NCBI GenBank assembly: GCA_964574335.1
Contig: CAZNNH010000032.1
Span: 1-48,918, forward strand
From: CAZNNH01 sp964574335
GTDB taxonomy: Bacteria; Acidobacteriota; Vicinamibacteria; Fen-336
Length of the DNA stretch: 48,918 nt
Direction of reading: 5' to 3'
Position numbers and translations under genes: made by a program. The notes under the pieces are model-generated. The model was not told the DNA's origin and searched no databases. It saw only the letters and a list, made by a program, of their open reading frames with translations. Positions 8,043-18,223 of the stretch are shown here, piece after piece. How positions within the stretch are numbered: the first letter of the stretch is position 1; the number at the start of each line of letters is the position of its first letter.

Positions 8043-9544
8043 CTAGGGGCGCTTGCGAACACCGTCCTGGCTCAGGTCGACGACGAGCTTCACGGTGTCG
8101 GCCGATCGTACCCTAATCCGGCGCCTGTAGGGCTGGTAGTCGGGGTGGGTCAGCACGACGTCATGGGTACCCGGCGACAGCGCGATCCGCCCCAGTGGCG
8201 TCTGTCCGAAGAGGGCGCCGTCGATGCTGACGTCGGCCCAGGGAAGGACGCCGAGCTGCAGCCACCCGGGGGCCGGCAGGGTGGTGGTGGCCGGTGCGGT
8301 GGTGGCCACGGGCGGCGCCGTCTGGACCGGCGGTACCGGGACGTCCCCGGGAGCGGGTCCTTCGTGCGGGCTCGGGCTCGTCGTCTCTCCCGGCGTCGGG
8401 GGCGGCACCGCCACGGCTTCACGCGGGCTGGGCTGAGGGGGCGGCGNNNNNNNNNNNNNNNNNNNNNNNNNNNNNNNNNNNNNNNNNNNNNNNNNNNNNN
8501 NNNNNNNNNNNNNNNNNNNNNNNNNNNNNNNNNNNNNNNNNNNNNNGCCAGCCAGACGACGGCGCCCAGCGCCATCGCCGCCGCCGCAGCCGCCAGGAGA
8601 CGGGCTCGGCCTGGGTGCGGGACGGCAGCGGTGGACGCTCTTCCGGGATCCCCCCCGAGCGCTTGCCGCATCTCCTCGGCTGAGCGGAAGCGCTGGTCGG
8701 GGTCCTTGGCGAGGGCGCGCCGCAAGACCGGGAGCGCACCTGAGGGCAACGACGGGTCGTCGAGGGGCGGCGGCGCCTCCGTGTGCTGCAGCAGCGTGGC
8801 CAGCGGCGAGTCTCCCCTGAAGGGAGGGTGCCCGGTCAGCATCTCGAACAGCACCACGCCCAGGGAGTAGAGGTCGCTGCGGGCATCGACGGTGAGGCCT
8901 CTGGCCTGCTCCGGGCTCATGTACTCGGGGTTTCCGAGGACGTAGCCTGGCGCCGTGATCTGCGCGCCGTCGGCTCCGGACTCGAGGCGCTTGGCGATGC
9001 CGAAGTCCATGATCCGGACCCGACCGCTCGCGTCGAGGGTCAGGTTGTGAGGCGTCAGGTCGCGGTGAACCACGCCCACGCGGTGGATGGCCTCGAGGGC
9101 CCCGGCCACGTCGCGCGCGAGGCCGACCGCCCGCTCCGGGGAGAACGCCCCCTCCGCCTGCAGCCGGCGCTTGAGCGTCTCCCCATAGACCCGCTCCATG
9201 GAGATGTAGCAGAGCGGCCCGTCTTCACCGTACTCGTAGATCCGGCAGACGTTGGGGTGCGCCACGGTTCGCGCCAGCTTGATCTCCGAGCGGAACCGGG
9301 CCTTCAGCTCCTCGTCGCTGGACAGCTCGGCGCGCAGCACCTTGACCGCCACCACCTCGTCGAGGACACGGTCGAGGGCCTCGTACACGGTCCCCATGCC
9401 ACCCTGACCGAGCGTGGCCTTCACCTCGTAGCGCGACCCGATCACGCTACCGCGAGTGATCGCAGCCAGGACCGTGCGGCACTGGAAGCAGACCTCCGAT
9501 CCGTCGGGGTTCTCCGCCTGGCAGCTCGGGCAGGTCTGGGGCAT
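8043..9544 (-). CDS. Ser/Thr protein kinase with zinc ribbon and C-terminal PEGA domain (interrupted by gap)
   Basis: N-terminal zinc ribbon CPSC (5-8) and CFQC (19-22), then a Hanks-type kinase: GQGGMGTVY loop at 46-54, VAVK lysine 68, catalytic loop HRDLTPHN at 160-167, DFG at 180-182 and SPEQAR. The usual lysine of HRDLKP is threonine here, which occurs in some bacterial relatives. A Pro/Ala-rich juxtamembrane region and a membrane helix (LLAAAAAAMALGAVVWL) lead into the 100-N gap. Beyond it, a Pro/Thr-rich linker and a PEGA domain (GWLQLGVLPWADVSIDGALF) end in RKRP. The two sides are in different frames as written; the true gap length must be 3n+2 for one continuous gene. The start has the zinc ribbon immediately after it. 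Confidence 0.88.
8447..8546. other. Assembly gap (100 N)
   Basis: Exactly 100 N, the conventional placeholder for a gap of unknown size. It falls in the low-complexity proline-rich linker between the kinase transmembrane helix and the PEGA domain. Both flanking frames are open up to the gap, so the frame change is an artefact rather than a mutation. Confidence 0.98.
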
Positions 9545-9687
9545 GAGCCGCGGGCAGACTACGCCCCGCTTCCAGCCGAGGTCAAGGCTGCACAGGGGCG
9601 ACCTGAACCCTGCTGCGGGGGCCCTGGCGCATGGGCGAGAATGGTTCGTTCGCCCGCCTCGACCAGCGAACACAAAGGAGATCCAGC

Positions 9688-10686
9688 GTGCCGAGTGCTT
9701 TCTACCCCCTCTACTCGAATGGAACGCTCCATCCGCAGGCCGAGAAGCTGCTGCGGGCCTTGGCGGCGCAGCCGGGCCCGCCGCTGCACACGTTGACGCC
9801 GGCGCAAGTCCGCGAGTCCAACAGCATCGCGCAGTGGGTCGCGCCATACGAGCCGGCCGCCAGCACGAAGGACGTCACGATCGCGAGCGAGCACGGCAGC
9901 ATTCCTGCGCGTCTCTACACCCCGTCCGGTACTGGCCCCTTCCCGATCCTCATCTACTTCCACGGCGGCGGCTTCGTCTTCGGGAACCTGGACCAGGCCG
10001 ACCACGTGTGTGCCACGCTCTCTCGCCGGGGCGAGTGCCTGGTCGTGTCGGTGGACTATCGCCTGGCCCCCGAGCATCGGTTCCCTGCGGCGGTTCACGA
10101 TGCGATCGCCGCGCTGGCGGGCGTCGCAACGGAGGCGCGGGAGATGGGTGGCGACCCGACGCGCATCGCTGTCGGCGGAGAGAGCGCCGGTGCCAACCTC
10201 GCCGCGGTGGTGGCTCGGCACGCCCGCGACCCGGGTGTCCCGCCGCTGAGCCTCCAACTGCTGCTGTCCCCGTGGGTCGAGATGGGCGACTTCGACACCG
10301 AGTCGTACCGGCTGTTCGGCGACGGGCCGTGGCTCCCTCGTCGGAACATGGAGTACTACCGCGATCAGTACCTGGGCGATCTCTCCCATGCCAGGGATGC
10401 TCGCGCCTCGCCGTTGCGAGTCGAGTCCTTCCGCTCGCTACCCCCAGCCCACATCATCACCGCGGAGCTCGACGTGCTGCGCGACGAGGGCGAGGCCTAC
10501 GCCGCCCGGCTGGCCGCGGCCGGCGTACCGACCACGCTCACCCGATACCCGGGGATGATCCACTCGTTCTTCCTGCTCACCGGAGTCCTCGAAGACGCCC
10601 GCAAGGCCCTGCTCGAGTGCGGCGACAGGCTCCGCGAGGCATTCGGTGCCAGGAAGCCCGCCTCCGAGACGGGCAGCGCTCGATAG
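9688..10686 (+). CDS. Alpha/beta hydrolase of the hormone-sensitive-lipase (Aes-like) family
   Basis: 332 residues from GTG 9688, which has AAAGGAG seven bases upstream. Family hallmarks: oxyanion-hole HGGG in IYFHGGGFVFGN, VDYRLAPEHRFPA, nucleophile elbow GESAGAN, and the acid and histidine region (ITAELDVLRDEGEAYA ... YPGMIHSFFLL). No signal peptide, so a cytoplasmic carboxylic-ester hydrolase; the natural substrate cannot be inferred. Divergent from the kinase at 9544, sharing a 143-bp intergenic region. Confidence 0.9.
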   Translation: MPSAFYPLYSNGTLHPQAEKLLRALAAQPGPPLHTLTPAQVRESNSIAQWVAPYEPAASTKDVTIASEHGSIPARLYTPSGTGPFPILIYFHGGGFVFGNLDQADHVCATLSRRGECLVVSVDYRLAPEHRFPAAVHDAIAALAGVATEAREMGGDPTRIAVGGESAGANLAAVVARHARDPGVPPLSLQLLLSPWVEMGDFDTESYRLFGDGPWLPRRNMEYYRDQYLGDLSHARDARASPLRVESFRSLPPAHIITAELDVLRDEGEAYAARLAAAGVPTTLTRYPGMIHSFFLLTGVLEDARKALLECGDRLREAFGARKPASETGSAR

Positions 10687-10746
10687 ACGCGCGAGCGTAG
10701 CCGCTGGCGCGATCGCAGGAGCGCGAGCACCGCTACGACGACGCGG

Positions 10747-11349
10747 TCACCCTTCGCCGAAGGCCTCGGCCGCCAGCTTGATCGCCTGGTCCACGACGTC
10801 CTCGGGCCAGCCCTCCATGGCGGCGCGGAAGGCGGCGCGGTCCCCGCGGTAGAGGGCGCGCAGCATCTCCTCGTACCCCGGGAGGTTCCCGGCGATGGCG
10901 GCGAGGAAGCGGTATGCGGCGTCCCGTGCTTCTCGGGTCCGGTCCCGGTCCGTGCCCTCCTTCCTGGCCTGTTCGACCAGGCGCCGCAGCGCGGCCGAGG
11001 CGCCGCCCGGCTGGGCATCCAGCCACGCCCAGTGCCGGGGCAGCAGGGTGACCTCCTTCCCCACCACACCGAGACGCGGTCGGCCCCGGCCTCGTCGGGA
11101 GGGGGGTAGCGGGCCGTCGGGCTCCTGGATAGGGGCGGCCTGCGCCCGTGCCCAGGCCCGGATGTCGTCGCGGCTCCCGCGCAGGTCGAGATCCACCTGA
11201 CGGCCGGTCCGGTCGTCGAAGACCAGGACCGGCTCGCTGGTCCGCGCGATCGCTTCGGCCACCACCAGGCTCACGGCCTCTAGACCGCCGGAAGCCAGGC
11301 GGCGCAACCCCTCGAAGGCGGTGAAGGCCTGTGATGTTGGCATCGTCAT
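10747..11349 (-). CDS. DUF2239 family protein
   Basis: 200 residues, the usual size for DUF2239, a conserved bacterial family of unknown function. Recognisable are the N-terminal FTAFEGLRRLASG, VFDDRTGRQVDLDLRG, GRGRPRLGVVGKEVTLLPRHWAWL and the C-terminal helical region ending AMEGWPEDVVDQAIKLAAEAFGEG. GRGRPRLGVVGKEVTLLP resembles an AT-hook-like basic patch followed by a ribbon-type segment, so nucleic-acid binding is possible but unproven. Start codons at 11349 and 11343 both fit. The promoter just upstream places +1 at or next to the ATG, so the mRNA looks leaderless. Confidence 0.85.
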   Translation of the reverse strand: MTMPTSQAFTAFEGLRRLASGGLEAVSLVVAEAIARTSEPVLVFDDRTGRQVDLDLRGSRDDIRAWARAQAAPIQEPDGPLPPSRRGRGRPRLGVVGKEVTLLPRHWAWLDAQPGGASAALRRLVEQARKEGTDRDRTREARDAAYRFLAAIAGNLPGYEEMLRALYRGDRAAFRAAMEGWPEDVVDQAIKLAAEAFGEG

Positions 11350-11355
11350 GTTCTC

Positions 11356-11384
11356 TTTTTACCTGGGTTAAATACGTGTGTCAA
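11356..11384 (-). promoter_or_regulatory. Promoter of the DUF2239 gene, apparently leaderless
   Basis: On the minus strand TTGACA (11384-11379) and TAAAAA (11361-11356) are separated by 17 bp. Counting from the -10, +1 falls at 11349, which is the A of the first ATG. No good Shine-Dalgarno is present between. The element is strikingly A/T-rich relative to its surroundings. Confidence 0.55.
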
Positions 11385-11501
11385 TATCGCCAAGGTGAAA
11401 ATCTGGCGGCTCGCCCGCTGAATGACCCCGAGATGGAGACAACTCCCTGTCTGACAGCAGGATACGAAGAACGACACTCGGCGCACCCAGGAGGACACCA
11501 C

Positions 11502-11525
11502 ATGACGATGGCCGACACCTCGTGA
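11502..11525 (+). other. Seven-codon ORF with strong ribosome site, possible gene remnant
   Basis: ATG ACG ATG ... TGA encodes MTMADTS and is preceded by CCAGGAGGA at ideal spacing. Nothing after it resembles a coding continuation in the same direction. It may be the truncated 5' end of a lost gene or chance. The rest of 11385-11606 holds no recognisable gene. Confidence 0.25.
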
Positions 11526-11606
11526 CGGCCGGCGGCGATCAGGAGCGAAGCGCCGCCTCGACCGCGGTCTCGAGACGGTCGCCGTGACCCGCGGCGGCGG
11601 TCCCGG

Positions 11607-13697
<2,091 letters not shown>

Positions 13698-13793
13698 CCA
13701 CCGTCCTCGACCGGGGGTGCCGTACTCCGGAGTGGCTCGAGAACGGCCGGCGCCGATCTTACCGCACCCGGCACCTGGGCGGACCCACCTAAC

Positions 13794-15044
13794 CTAGGTC
13801 GACTCTCCGGGGAGACCGAGGCCGAGCCGCTCCGCCGCCTCCCGACCCGGGCCCTGCGCCAACGCATAGAGCGCGGTCATGATCACGGCCGAGCTGAGGC
13901 ACCAGAGGCAGGTGGCGCCGATCACGAACGGCTCGAGGAAGGTCAGGTAGACGGAGAACAGGGTGCCGAGGCCGCTCAGGACCAGCAGCGCGATCGCCGC
14001 CCAGGACGCCGTCCGGCGGTTCCCGCGGCGGCGCACGCACCACGCCGTCAGGATCAGGGCGAAGCCCAGAACGCCGAGCACGCCGATCGGCAGGACGCCG
14101 AAGAGCCGCGCGTACTCGCTCTGCTGGACCGTGTTGCAGTCGCCCACCGGGCCGCACACGGCCTCGACCTCGCGCACCTCCACGCTGGCCAGGTAGGCGG
14201 CCACGCCGAGCCCCAGAAGCGCCAGCAGCGGGTTCAGCCAGTCGAGGCTCGGGCCGCGCGCGGCAGGGGCGCCGGACCGGAAGGTGACGGCCGAGCGTAG
14301 GAGGACCGCCGCCATCCCCAAGAGGACGAGCACGGCGAGCCCGTTCCCGTGCGGGTCGGCACGTAGGCGATCGAGCCATCCCCGCGGAGGGCCCTCCCCC
14401 TCGAGGACCAGGAGCCCAGCGGGAGTCGCCGCCGGGGCCGATGCCGGCGTGGCGGTCGGCTCGGGGAGCGGCTCCGAAGGGGCCGGGGCGGCCGCCGCCG
14501 GCGGGGCCACGACGGGTGCCTCCGGGGTGGGGCGCGGCGTCGACGGGGGCGCGGTGACGACCGGTGCCGGCGAAACCGCGGGCGGCGACTGGGGAACGGC
14601 AGGCGGCGCCGGGCTCATGGCGGAAAGCGCCGCCTCGAGGCCGGGCAACGGGGGCCAGTCGACGCCGCCTTGATCCAGGTAGCTCTCGACCAGGCCCGGC
14701 AGCCTCTGTGGGATCTCCTGGGAACCGACCAGCGCGTACTGACCCACGACCAGCAGTGGGACACCCCGGCGCAGGACGGCGTACCGCTGGATCGCGGACT
14801 GGTAGAGGTCGTAGCCCTCCGGTGTCGCCGTGCTCAGCACGGCGATCTGCAGCCGTTCCCCGAACCGGCCGACGAGGCCCGGCAGCGCCCGCCGTACGGT
14901 GCGGCAGTGCGGACAGGTCGGGGAGGCGAACAAGACCACCCGTACGACGCCGTCGCCCTCTCCGGCCGGAGCGGGGGGGACGGCCACCATCAGCACCAGC
15001 GCGATCGAAACGGCGGCGAGAACGCCGCTCCCTGTTCCCCTCAC
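13794..15044 (-). CDS. Thioredoxin-like / vitamin K epoxide reductase (VKOR) fusion
   Basis: 416 residues from GTG 15044, with GGGGAGGAGG upstream. Signal peptide or anchor (about 8-28), then a thioredoxin-like domain with CPHC at 44-47 and cis-proline region RGVPLLVV. A proline/alanine-rich linker spans about 144-208. A four-to-five helix VKOR domain follows, with loop cysteines C297 and C303 (CGPVGDC) and active-site CLWC at 379-382. Such proteins make disulfides in the envelope by passing electrons from a Trx partner through VKOR to quinone, replacing DsbA/DsbB. Unlike the well-known bacterial VKOR-Trx fusions, where thioredoxin is C-terminal, the Trx part is N-terminal here. Confidence 0.88.
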   Translation of the reverse strand: MRGTGSGVLAAVSIALVLMVAVPPAPAGEGDGVVRVVLFASPTCPHCRTVRRALPGLVGRFGERLQIAVLSTATPEGYDLYQSAIQRYAVLRRGVPLLVVGQYALVGSQEIPQRLPGLVESYLDQGGVDWPPLPGLEAALSAMSPAPPAVPQSPPAVSPAPVVTAPPSTPRPTPEAPVVAPPAAAAPAPSEPLPEPTATPASAPAATPAGLLVLEGEGPPRGWLDRLRADPHGNGLAVLVLLGMAAVLLRSAVTFRSGAPAARGPSLDWLNPLLALLGLGVAAYLASVEVREVEAVCGPVGDCNTVQQSEYARLFGVLPIGVLGVLGFALILTAWCVRRRGNRRTASWAAIALLVLSGLGTLFSVYLTFLEPFVIGATCLWCLSSAVIMTALYALAQGPGREAAERLGLGLPGEST

Positions 15045-15309
15045 GAGCCTCCTCCCCTCACACTCCCCCGACCCTGCCCTGCGAACGCCGTGCCAGCGTA
15101 GCCGACGAGAAGGCGTGCATGTGGCGGGGCCGAGGCCTTGTCGATCGCCAGGCCCCGCGGGAGTCGCGACGCTGCGACCCTGGCCGGCTCGGACCGGTGC
15201 AGGGCCGAGAACCTGGGGATCATGGTCACCCCGCCGTATGCGCTAGTATGACGGTGGTCACCCACACGAGCCATGGAGTGTGTGTCGGCGAGGCCGACGA
15301 GGATCCCCA

Positions 15310-15328
15310 GTGAGCGGCACCCGCTCAC
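15310..15328 (+). promoter_or_regulatory. Stem-loop 1 in the leader of the CpaM operon
   Basis: GTGAGCG (15310-15316) and CGCTCAC (15322-15328) form a perfect 7-bp stem around a GCACC loop. It lies 70-88 bp before the CpaM start and is followed closely by a second hairpin. Confidence 0.4.
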
Positions 15329-15342
15329 CCGCAGTCGGGTCC

Positions 15343-15361
15343 GGGAGGCGCTGAGCCTCCC
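15343..15361 (+). promoter_or_regulatory. Stem-loop 2 in the leader of the CpaM operon
   Basis: GGGAGGC (15343-15349) and GCCTCCC (15355-15361) form a perfect 7-bp stem with loop GCTGA. Only 36 bp separate it from the GTG start and no U-tract follows. It could be part of an attenuator, a regulator site, or simply GC-rich structure. Confidence 0.35.
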
Positions 15362-15397
15362 CGGGGCGGACCGGGGCGGGAGCGGGAGGCGGCGCCG

Positions 15398-16069
15398 GTG
15401 AGCACCTGCGTCTACATGAAGGTCCTGGAGTCAGCGCCGGAGCGGTACGACCGTGGCATCGACCGGCTCTCCGGAGGGACCATCGCCCGGATCTACGAGC
15501 GGGTCGCGGGATGTGTGGCGGCGCCGGGGCGGCAGGTGCTCGACGTGGGGTGCGGCACGGGCGGGGTCGCCCTGGCCTGCGCGGCCCGGGGGGCCCGCGT
15601 GGTCGGCATCGACGTCAACCCCGGCATGCTGAACGTCGCCCGGGGCAAGGCGGCGCGCCGGCAGCCGGCACCCGAGATCGACTGGATCGAGCTCGGCGCG
15701 ATGGAGCTCGAGGACCGCTTCGAGCCCGGCACCTTCGACGCGGTCGTCTCCTGCCTGGCGTTCAGCGAGCTCTCGCCCGACGAGCGGCTCTACGTCCTCC
15801 GCACCGCTCTCCACCTGCTCCATCCCGGCGGCCGGGTGGTGATCGCGGACGAGGTGTCGCCGCACGGTCGGACGGCGCGGGTGTGGCGCTGGATGCGCCG
15901 GCTGCCCGTGGTCCTGGCGACCTGGGTCCTGACGCAGACGTCCACCCATCCCGTCGAGGGCCTGACCGACATGGTGCGGGCGGCGGGCTTTGGCGAGGTG
16001 GCCGAGGAGAGGCTGGGGCGGGACGACTTCGCCATCGTCTCCGGTCGCAAGGAAGCGGACGCGGCGTGA
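15398..16069 (+). CDS. cpaM: CpaM-like corrinoid protein-associated SAM methyltransferase
   Basis: 223 residues from GTG 15398, preceded by GGGAGG. It starts STCVYMKVLESAPERYDRGID, the opening I associate with CpaM, a class I SAM methyltransferase found beside HgcA-like corrinoid proteins. SAM-binding motif I is VLDVGCGTGG at 47-56, followed by GIDVNPGML and LHLLHPGGRVVIADEV. The C-terminal half includes a hydrophobic stretch (LPVVLATWVLTQ). Its TGA overlaps the GTG of the next gene (GTGA, 16066-16069), so the two products are coupled. The methyl acceptor is unknown; the context suggests the corrinoid protein or its substrate. Confidence 0.85.
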   Translation: MSTCVYMKVLESAPERYDRGIDRLSGGTIARIYERVAGCVAAPGRQVLDVGCGTGGVALACAARGARVVGIDVNPGMLNVARGKAARRQPAPEIDWIELGAMELEDRFEPGTFDAVVSCLAFSELSPDERLYVLRTALHLLHPGGRVVIADEVSPHGRTARVWRWMRRLPVVLATWVLTQTSTHPVEGLTDMVRAAGFGEVAEERLGRDDFAIVSGRKEADAA

Positions 16070-17193
16070 GCGCGACGGGGCTGGCCGGCTGGCTGCGGGA
16101 CACGCTGTTCCGGCTCTTGCCCCACGCCACCCGGACCGGGCTCCGGCGGGTCGGTGAGCCGGGGCCCGACTCCCCCGTCGTCCTCACCGGCAACTACGCG
16201 CTGACGGTCCGCCGCCTGGTCGAGGTCCTCGCCGGCCGCGACGCCTGGCTGCTGGTCGCCAACAGCCGAGGCATCAACGTCTGGTGCGCGGCGGGCGGCG
16301 GACACCTGACCCACCACGACGTCATCGCCGTGCTGCGCTCCTCGGGGATCGGCGAGCAAGTCCAGCACCGCAAGCTGATCCTGCCCCAGCTCGCGGCCAC
16401 CGGCATCGAGCGCCGACGGGTGCGGTCCGCCACCGGCTGGGAGCCCCGGTGGGGCCCGGCCCGCCTCGAGGACCTGCCCGAGTTCCTCGACCGCCAGCAG
16501 CGGCCCAGGAAGCGGCACCGGCTGATGCGCTTCCCGCTGTGGGAGCGACTGGAGATGGCGCTGACCTGGGCCTTGCCGATGGCCCTGGTCGCGTTCTTCA
16601 TCCTCTCCCTGCTGGTCGAGGTCCAGGTGGCGGCGGTCGCCGCCGGCGTGATCGTGCTGGGCGTCGGCGCCGTGTTCGTGGCCCTCCGCTGGCTACCGGT
16701 GACCGGAGGCCGGCGCTGGCTCACGTACGGAGGCCTGGCGGTCGTCACTTTCGCCGCCGGGGGCGGAGGCTTGGTGGCCCTCGGCGACGCCGGGGGCCCG
16801 GCGCTCGTCTCGCTCGGCACGACCTGTGCGTTGGCCGCCGGCGTCCTGTCGCTGGACCTCACGGGGACCACACCCTGGTACCCGGGGACCATCAACAGCT
16901 TCCACAACCGGTTCGACATCGAGCTGGTCCCGGAGCGCTGCACCGGCGCCGCCGAATGCGTCCAGGTGTGTCCCCGCGACGTGCTGGAGATGGACGGCCA
17001 CCGGCGAAAGGTGGTCCTCGCCCGGCCCGAGGTGTGCATCCGATGCGGCGCCTGCATCGTGCAGTGCCCCGAGGACGCCCTGCGGTTCCGCTTCTCCGAC
17101 CGCCGGGTCGTCGAGGCGGCCAGCGTCCGCAGCACCCGGGTCAACCTGCTCGGCCGGCGCACGGTGCCGCTTTCCCAGGCGGGGGACGGCTAG
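16066..17193 (+). CDS. HgcAB-like fusion: membrane corrinoid protein plus ferredoxin domain
   Basis: 375 residues. The N-terminal corrinoid domain carries NVWCAAGG at 71-78, matching the HgcA cap-helix motif N(V/I)WCA(A/G)GK except that the final Lys is Gly; Cys 74 would be the lower cobalt ligand. About four transmembrane helices follow (roughly 161-183, 187-209, 218-240, 243-265). A C-terminal ferredoxin region has CIRCGACIVQCP (324-335), a complete 4Fe-4S motif. The first motif, CTGAAECVQVCP (292-303), has Ala 295 where the second Cys is expected. The C-terminal cysteine pair of HgcB is absent. Likely a corrinoid methyl carrier with built-in reductant; mercury methylation should not be assumed. 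Confidence 0.85.
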   Translation: MSATGLAGWLRDTLFRLLPHATRTGLRRVGEPGPDSPVVLTGNYALTVRRLVEVLAGRDAWLLVANSRGINVWCAAGGGHLTHHDVIAVLRSSGIGEQVQHRKLILPQLAATGIERRRVRSATGWEPRWGPARLEDLPEFLDRQQRPRKRHRLMRFPLWERLEMALTWALPMALVAFFILSLLVEVQVAAVAAGVIVLGVGAVFVALRWLPVTGGRRWLTYGGLAVVTFAAGGGGLVALGDAGGPALVSLGTTCALAAGVLSLDLTGTTPWYPGTINSFHNRFDIELVPERCTGAAECVQVCPRDVLEMDGHRRKVVLARPEVCIRCGACIVQCPEDALRFRFSDRRVVEAASVRSTRVNLLGRRTVPLSQAGDG

Positions 17194-17228
17194 TCCCACA
17201 GGATCGTCCAGCCCGGGTCGACACCCGC

Positions 17229-18104
17229 CTAGCGCTTCAGGATCCCACGGTCCGACAGCCACGAAAGGAGCTGGTCCGGCCAGCCCGCGACCGGCCAGGT
17301 CAGGAACTCGGGGGAGCGTCCGAGGAAGCCGAAGCCGTGGCCGCCCCTTCCGTAGATGTGTAGCTCGGCCGGAACATCGGCGGCCCGCAGCGCCGAGAAC
17401 AGCGCCAGGTTGGCGGCCGAGGGCCGGGGGTCGTCGGCGGCCGAGACCAGGAAGGCGGGCGGGGTCGCCGGGGTGATGGCGGTCGGCTCCACCGGGGTGC
17501 CGGCGTAGGCAAAAACGAGGAAGTCGGGGCGCGAGCCGAAGCGCTCGACCGGATCAGAAGCGGCCGGGTCACCGGCGTCGAACCGGGTCCCGGTCAGGCC
17601 GACCAGGGTGCCGCCCGCCGAGAAGCCCAGGATCCCGATGCGGCCGGCATCCACGTGCCACTCCTCGGCGCGGCTGCGGACGAGCTGGAGGGCCCGCCGC
17701 GCATCCTGGAACGCGTCCTCCACGGAGTAGGGAGAGCCCTCGCTGTTGGGGAGCCGGTACTTGAGGACGAAGGCGGCGATCCCGTGGGCGTTCAGCCACT
17801 CGGCGACCTCGGTCCCCTCGATGCTGATGGCCAGGTACTGAAACGCCCCGCCGGGGGCGACGAGCACGCCCACCCCGGTCGCCCGGTTGGCGGGCGGCAG
17901 GTAGACGGTGAGGCTCGGGCGGTGGATGTTGTAGACGCGGGTGATCCCGTCTCCCCGGTCGAGGAGCTTCTCGGGCTCGCCGGCGAAGGCCTCCGATCCG
18001 GGCGCGCCGGCCGGCCAGAGCGGAACCACTTGCGGCTCGTCCGCCGCCGACACGACGGCCAGCGACAGGATGCCGAGGAGCACAGAGCACAGCCGATGCC
18101 TCAT
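17229..18104 (-). CDS. Secreted alpha/beta hydrolase (acetyl-xylan-esterase-like)
   Basis: 291 residues from ATG 18104, chosen because it begins a Sec signal peptide (MRHRLCSVLLGILSLAVVSA); the frame is open further upstream. VPLWPAGAPGS at the mature N-terminus is typical of sugar-ester hydrolases next to glycosidases. Catalytic features: GGAFQYLAIS oxyanion region, nucleophile GFSAGG, and the C-terminal HGFGF histidine with Asp in AADDPRPS. Probably removes acetyl or related groups from polysaccharides in the periplasm or outside the cell. Convergent with the HgcAB-like gene, 35 bp apart. Confidence 0.87.
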   Translation of the reverse strand: MRHRLCSVLLGILSLAVVSAADEPQVVPLWPAGAPGSEAFAGEPEKLLDRGDGITRVYNIHRPSLTVYLPPANRATGVGVLVAPGGAFQYLAISIEGTEVAEWLNAHGIAAFVLKYRLPNSEGSPYSVEDAFQDARRALQLVRSRAEEWHVDAGRIGILGFSAGGTLVGLTGTRFDAGDPAASDPVERFGSRPDFLVFAYAGTPVEPTAITPATPPAFLVSAADDPRPSAANLALFSALRAADVPAELHIYGRGGHGFGFLGRSPEFLTWPVAGWPDQLLSWLSDRGILKR

Positions 18105-18223
18105 GGTGCCGAGAGTGTAATACGGCGTCGCGACCACAATCGACGTCACCGGCGGTCGGCCGGGTGGGGCGACCCCGAGATGGAGGTCCGGCGATCAGAG
18201 CGGCCGCCGAGCGGCGGCGCTGC

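Larger units (their letters stand above)
15045..15397. other. Intergenic region upstream of the corrinoid operon
   Basis: 353 bp between the divergent Trx-VKOR and CpaM genes. ORFs here are short and do not look like protein. It contains two strong stem-loops (listed separately). TAGTAT at 15245-15250 could be a -10, but no convincing -35 stands at proper distance. I looked for a cobalamin riboswitch, which would fit a corrinoid operon, and did not find a B12-box-like core. Confidence 0.5.

Noticed and set aside
15045..15397. Cobalamin riboswitch before the corrinoid operon
   Set aside because: Expected from context, but I could not find the conserved B12-box core; only two simple hairpins are evident.
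16066..17193. Calling this gene a bona fide hgcAB mercury-methylation gene
   Set aside because: The cap-helix motif ends in Gly rather than Lys, one cluster cysteine is missing and the C-terminal cysteine pair is absent, so only an HgcAB-like label is justified.
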